From the NCBI GenBank assembly GCA_002471195.1, contig DKPN01000032.1, positions 1 to 64,000 of the forward strand: DNA of 64,000 nucleotides. Direction: 5' to 3'. Each line of letters begins with the position of its first letter. Positions within the stretch are counted from its first letter, which is position 1. This document shows positions 60,464-64,000 of this stretch, piece by piece. The stretch is from Bacteroides sp. UBA7333 (GTDB taxonomy: Bacteria > Bacteroidota > Bacteroidia > Bacteroidales > Bacteroidaceae). A program made the position numbers and the translations under genes. Under the pieces are notes generated by a model. That model saw nothing but the letters and a program-made list of their open reading frames with translations. It had not been told where the DNA came from and did no database searches.

Positions 60464-61288
60464 ATGAAAACAGCGATAAAACTAGCATTTATCTACTTGG
60501 CCATTCAGTTGGTTGTACCACTTTTGATCTCCTTGGGATGGTCTGTATTTATTTTTCTGCAAAGCGGAACATTCGATTTATCGAGTGCTAACTTTAAAGT
60601 TCTTCTTGCATCACAAATCTTATCGATGCTTCTCATGTATTTATATCTGTGGAAGATGAAATATGTGTACGAAATTCAGACTCGAAAAACGGTTTTGTCA
60701 CCCTTGTATATCGTGATGTGTGTAGGTATGCTGCTCGGTTGCAATTGGTTGTTGTCTATATTAATGTCTTATTTGCCTTGGGTGCCCAACGTGCATGAAG
60801 AAACCTTTCTGATGCTGCTCGACAATTGGTGGGGCATAGCTACTATTATTGCACTAGGCCCTGTTGTCGAAGAGTGTTTGTTTCGGGGGGCTATCACTCG
60901 AGTGTTGTTGCATCAATATACACCACAGAAAGCCATCTTTATATCGGCATTTATCTTTGCGGTGCTTCACCTTAATCCGGCACAAATGATACCAGCTTTT
61001 TTTATCGGTATTGTTTTTGGATGGGTGTATTACCGCACAGCCAGTTTGAAACCTGTTATTGTGATGCATATTCTCAATAATTCTATCGCGGCTTGGCTCA
61101 TGGTCGATTATCCCGATGTGAACGATATTAGCGAACTCCTGCCTACCGTGCCTCGTCTCATTATCACATTCGGGGCGATGGCATTGGTTTATGTTTTGTA
61201 TGTGCAAATGAAGCGTTTTAATATCCATTACAATTGGCGTCGCGACAAAGTGGGGCAGGTGCAATTGAGTTCGGACGATGTAATATAG
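60464..61288 (+). CDS. CPBP-family intramembrane metalloprotease
   Basis: 274 residues with seven to eight membrane helices. The CPBP (Abi/CAAX) motifs are intact: GPVVEECLFRGAITR (EExxxR), FAVLHLNPAQM (FxxxH) and VMHILNNSI (HxxxN). Bacterial members act in bacteriocin self-immunity, prenyl-protein processing or signalling; the substrate is unknown. It heads a run of four genes (gaps 7, 17 and 34 bp) with two DUF2975 proteins and an HTH regulator. Confidence 0.93.
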   Translation: MKTAIKLAFIYLAIQLVVPLLISLGWSVFIFLQSGTFDLSSANFKVLLASQILSMLLMYLYLWKMKYVYEIQTRKTVLSPLYIVMCVGMLLGCNWLLSILMSYLPWVPNVHEETFLMLLDNWWGIATIIALGPVVEECLFRGAITRVLLHQYTPQKAIFISAFIFAVLHLNPAQMIPAFFIGIVFGWVYYRTASLKPVIVMHILNNSIAAWLMVDYPDVNDISELLPTVPRLIITFGAMALVYVLYVQMKRFNIHYNWRRDKVGQVQLSSDDVI

Positions 61289-61295
61289 TAGAAGA

Positions 61296-61979
61296 ATGAA
61301 AAGAAGATTAAATATATTGTGCTCATTGGTTGTATTGGTGCTTAGCTTGTCGGTACTGCAAACCATTTATTTTCTGGGACATGCCTTTGTTGATGGGGTA
61401 AATGCCGGTTATGAAAATACACAAACAAAGTCGATGCTTGGCAACAATACCGGTAGCAAAGTGCCCGATCTCGATATAATGGCTCACATGCGTTCGATAG
61501 CAGTTGTCCCTAACGAATACAGCAATGTAAACGATTCCATATATAATGTCGTATCAAACAGCTATGTGCCGGCACATTTCGAACAAGTGATGGTGAGCAT
61601 ACCCACTTCGCCAAGCATTGTTCTAAATGTGGTGGAGTATTTGATGCATTTTGGCACTCTGATAACCGCATTAATGGCTTTTGTTTGGTTTGTAAAGCTA
61701 ATCGCTAAAATAAATAAAGGTGATATTTTCTCGTGGGATAATGTGCAACGTCTTCGACAGCTGGGGGTGATATTGATACTGAACTTTTTGTTTAATTTCG
61801 TTCCTACCCTGATGGATATGATTTTTCTTTCGCACATGTTTGCCATGTCAAACTATAAATTGATGTTTAGCGATATGTTTTTAACAATCAATTTGGTGCT
61901 GGGTTTGTTATCAATGATAGTTGCTCAAGTTTTTGCCATGGGATTGCGCCTGCAAGAAGAGCACGAACTTACGATTTAA
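61296..61979 (+). CDS. DUF2975 membrane protein, copy 1
   Basis: 227 residues, four membrane helices (about 7-27, 108-130, 150-170, 190-215). A periplasmic loop of about 75 residues lies between the first two. The C-terminus LRLQEEHELTI is the family mark. Function unknown; family members are often next to a YozG-like HTH gene, as here. It is a paralogue of the next gene. Confidence 0.88.
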   Translation: MKRRLNILCSLVVLVLSLSVLQTIYFLGHAFVDGVNAGYENTQTKSMLGNNTGSKVPDLDIMAHMRSIAVVPNEYSNVNDSIYNVVSNSYVPAHFEQVMVSIPTSPSIVLNVVEYLMHFGTLITALMAFVWFVKLIAKINKGDIFSWDNVQRLRQLGVILILNFLFNFVPTLMDMIFLSHMFAMSNYKLMFSDMFLTINLVLGLLSMIVAQVFAMGLRLQEEHELTI

Positions 61980-61996
61980 TTTATTGAAATCAGTGT

Positions 61997-62641
61997 ATGA
62001 AACGTATTAGTATATTAGCAGTAATTGCATTGGTATTGATGGTGGTCGAGATGTTCTCATCTCTCATCAATTATTATTCGCATTCGGATGCCACATGGAT
62101 GATCGAATCGATCATGAAAGGGATGAATCCTACCTCCGATCCGAATCGTTTTGCTACTTTTGCACAAGATTTGAATGTGTATCCTATCGAAACGAACGAA
62201 AATGTGCACCAAGCCTTCAATACTTTATCGAGCGGCAATACTCCCTATATCCCCAATAAAGTAGTAGCCGGAGGATGGATTCCGGTGTGGGTGCAAATCG
62301 TGATTGGTGTTATAGGTATAGCCTCTTTTCCTATTGTGATATGGGGGTTAATCTGCTTTATTCGTTTGTTGATATCCGTATCGAAAAATCAAATATTTAC
62401 GCGGCTTAATACGCGCCGCTTGCGCATCTTTGTTTATGGCGTTTTCGGTAGCGTCGCATTGTTTCAACTGATAGACTGGTTTACGTATCATTATATTAGT
62501 CGACAAATTACGCTTGATGGATATCTTATCAGCGATTACGAAACCATTGTAAGCTGGGGCGACATTTTCTTGGTGGTACTTATTGTAGAAATATTTGCCA
62601 AAGGTGTAAAGCTTCAAGAAGAACAAGAACTAACGATTTAA
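61997..62641 (+). CDS. DUF2975 membrane protein, copy 2
   Basis: 214 residues with the same layout as the gene before it: helix 1, periplasmic loop (about 28-95), three further helices and the C-terminal KLQEEQELTI. It likely arose by tandem duplication but the loops differ, so the two may have separate partners or form a heteromer. It ends 34 bp before the HTH gene. Confidence 0.86.
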   Translation: MKRISILAVIALVLMVVEMFSSLINYYSHSDATWMIESIMKGMNPTSDPNRFATFAQDLNVYPIETNENVHQAFNTLSSGNTPYIPNKVVAGGWIPVWVQIVIGVIGIASFPIVIWGLICFIRLLISVSKNQIFTRLNTRRLRIFVYGVFGSVALFQLIDWFTYHYISRQITLDGYLISDYETIVSWGDIFLVVLIVEIFAKGVKLQEEQELTI

Positions 62642-62675
62642 ACTTAACTTAAACTTAACTACAACCATTTGTAAT

Positions 62676-62888
62676 ATGGCAATTATAGTAAACTTAGACA
62701 TAATGATGGCTCGCCGTAAAATCTCTTTAGGTGAGTTAGCCGAAAAGGTCGACATTACACCTGCCAATCTTTCTATATTAAAAACCGGTAAAGCAAAAGC
62801 CATTCGATTTTCTACGTTAGAGGCCATTTGTAAAGAATTAGATTGTCAACCGGGCGATATTTTAGAATTTAGGCCCGATGAAGAATAA
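62676..62888 (+). CDS. YozG-like Cro/C1-type HTH regulator
   Basis: 70 residues, a single helix-turn-helix domain (MMARRKISLGELAEKVDITP; NLSILKTGKAKAIRFSTLEA; CKELDCQPGDILEF). Tiny regulators of this type accompany DUF2975 genes in many bacteria and probably control the operon. Last gene before the terminator at 62894. Confidence 0.93.
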   Translation: MAIIVNLDIMMARRKISLGELAEKVDITPANLSILKTGKAKAIRFSTLEAICKELDCQPGDILEFRPDEE

Positions 62889-62893
62889 TAAAA

Positions 62894-62942
62894 TAAAAAC
62901 TCCCGATATCGAATATTCAATACGATATCGGGAGTTTTTATA
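62894..62942. terminator. bidirectional terminator between the HTH gene and sufE
   Basis: TAAAAACTCCCGATATCG/CGATATCGGGAGTTTTTA, perfect 18-bp stem with 11-nt loop. Confidence 0.95.
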
Positions 62943-62953
62943 AGATCTTGTTT

Positions 62954-63382
62954 TTATTGATTCTCTTTTGCTTTGAAAGCTAAAGCATACATGCGCATTT
63001 GCTTGATCATTGAAAGAAGCCCGTTGCTACGAGTGGGCGAAAGATGATCCTTCAAACCTATTTCGTCGATAAAGCGAAGATCGCTTTCAAGTATTTCTTC
63101 GGGTGTATGTTCTGAAAGAACTCGTATCAGTAGTGCGATAATGCCTTTTACTATAATGGCATCGCTATCTGCCCGAAAGACGGCTTTACCATCTACCATG
63201 TCGGCTTGCAACCACACACGGCTTTGACAGCCTTCAATCAAATTTTGTTCGGTTTTATATTTTTCATCCAAGGGTGGCAGTTCGTTGCCCAAATCGATGA
63301 GTACTTGATAGCGATCCATCCAATCGTCGAAGTCGGTGAACTCAGCCACTACTTCGTTTTGCAATTCGTTGATTGATTTCAT
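62954..63382 (-). CDS. sufE: SufE family cysteine desulfurase sulfur acceptor
   Basis: 142 residues, full length. The acceptor Cys is in LIEGCQSRVWL (Cys52), and LIRVLSEHTPEEIL with DHLSPTRSNGL are family features. It takes sulfur from SufS for Fe-S cluster assembly. It sits 19 bp after an M28 peptidase gene in the same direction; no other suf genes are in the window. Confidence 0.95.
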   Translation of the reverse strand: MKSINELQNEVVAEFTDFDDWMDRYQVLIDLGNELPPLDEKYKTEQNLIEGCQSRVWLQADMVDGKAVFRADSDAIIVKGIIALLIRVLSEHTPEEILESDLRFIDEIGLKDHLSPTRSNGLLSMIKQMRMYALAFKAKENQ

Positions 63383-63401
63383 TGATATTGTAAGTTTTTA
63401 T

Positions 63402-64000
63402 TTATTTTTCGTTATAGATTACCTCCATTACTGTTTGTCCTACAGCCTCTAATGTACGGGGGTTGATGTTATCCATATTATCGTTTATAGTATGCCAAGC
63501 CGGATCGAAAGAGTAGTCGCCTTCGGGATTGAAGGGGATAATGTCGATCGTTTTTATCCCTGCGATTTGATTGATAAATAGATGGTCGTCGATAGCGGGA
63601 GCTCCCATTTCATCGATAAAATAGTTGTCATAACCTAACTTTTTAGCAGCTTTCCATACCTTACGATTGATGTCGCGTGCATATTTATCAGAGTGATATT
63701 CGCGATAAAATTTAGGATCGTGTCCTCCTACCATGTCTAATAAAATTCCGAAACGTGCGTTATAGCCCGGAACGTGTGGTACACGCGACCAGTATTGTGA
63801 ACCTAAACACCATGACTCTTCTCCATGTTTGTTGGTGGCTTGGTGATAGCCGTAGTCTTCGGCATCAAGAAGTATAATGTCGATACCTAAATTGGGTTGT
63901 TGTTGTTGTAGCTGACGAGCGATTTCGAGTAATACGCCTACGCCGCTAGCACCATCGTTGGCTCCTAAAATAGGTTTATAATGATTCTTTGGATCCTCAT
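63402..64000 (-). CDS. M28 family zinc peptidase / glutaminyl-cyclase-like, 5' end beyond window
   Basis: The frame is open from its stop at 63402 to the window edge, at least 199 residues. The part upstream of the internal Met at 63734 reads PILGANDGASGVGVLLEIAR and DIILLDAEDYGY, the metal-binding motifs of M28 (Asp in GANDGASG, Glu/Asp in DAED), followed by LLDMVGGHDPKFY. The true start lies outside. Members are exported aminopeptidases or glutaminyl cyclases. Confidence 0.9.
   Translation of the reverse strand, partial: EDPKNHYKPILGANDGASGVGVLLEIARQLQQQQPNLGIDIILLDAEDYGYHQATNKHGEESWCLGSQYWSRVPHVPGYNARFGILLDMVGGHDPKFYREYHSDKYARDINRKVWKAAKKLGYDNYFIDEMGAPAIDDHLFINQIAGIKTIDIIPFNPEGDYSFDPAWHTINDNMDNINPRTLEAVGQTVMEVIYNEK

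Overview
The window looks like chromosomal DNA of a member of the Bacteroidales (phylum Bacteroidota). The support is: many -7 boxes of the form TAnnTTTG and few Shine-Dalgarno sequences; a fused SecDF; a SusC/SusD pair led by its own ECF sigma factor and FecR-type anti-sigma; a long-form IspG; two rhomboids in tandem; and several lipoproteins. Proteins such as PNPase, ArgS and IspG read like those of Bacteroides and Parabacteroides relatives, but genus and family cannot be settled from the sequence alone. The DNA is AT-rich throughout. The first 2.7 kb is even more AT-rich and looks like accessory DNA.

Layout. 1-2.7 kb: a mobile-element-like segment, all on the minus strand, with a small HTH protein, a winged-helix protein overlapping it, iteron-like 22-bp repeats at its 3' end and a phage-type RuvC resolvase. 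A gene-poor stretch follows, with direct repeats and a candidate terminated small RNA. 2.7-7.6 kb: HIT protein, GreA and a thioredoxin-fold lipoprotein (minus), then PNPase (plus). 7.6-14.6 kb: ECF sigma, FecR, SusC with STN domain, SusD: a self-contained trans-envelope nutrient sensing and uptake unit. 14.6-20.2 kb: secreted deiminase lipoprotein, SecDF and a CDF metal exporter. 20.2-28 kb: DUF4838/F5-8 glycan-related protein, then (minus) two rhomboids, an EEP hydrolase and an M3 peptidase. 28-33 kb: HU, ArgS, TopA. 33-38 kb: a 1003-residue TPR protein with an outer-membrane barrel protein, and a Nudix hydrolase. 38-43 kb: inositol-phosphatase-like and ComF proteins, two identical tRNA-Asn genes, PfkB kinase and S41 protease. 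43-50 kb: GcvH-PurE-IspG, RpoN with a PAP2-like protein, and aminopeptidase P. 50-55 kb: orphan histidine kinase, nucleoside kinase, Na/phosphate symporter and a 54-residue rubredoxin. 55-60 kb: Ca2+-type P-ATPase, HAD hydrolase, RibF. 60-64 kb: a small secreted-peptide candidate, a CPBP protease, two DUF2975 paralogues and a YozG-like HTH, then SufE and an M28 peptidase cut by the window edge.

Most of the window is housekeeping, organised in short operons closed by strong hairpins. The parts most worth a second look are: (i) five intergenic arrays of degenerate tandem repeats with a strict 22- or 23-bp period, three of which share one unit; (ii) the accessory segment with iteron-like repeats beside a winged-helix protein; (iii) a candidate small RNA at about 2535-2628; (iv) a promoter-hairpin-U-run leader ahead of greA; and (v) the small peptide/CPBP/DUF2975/HTH cluster.
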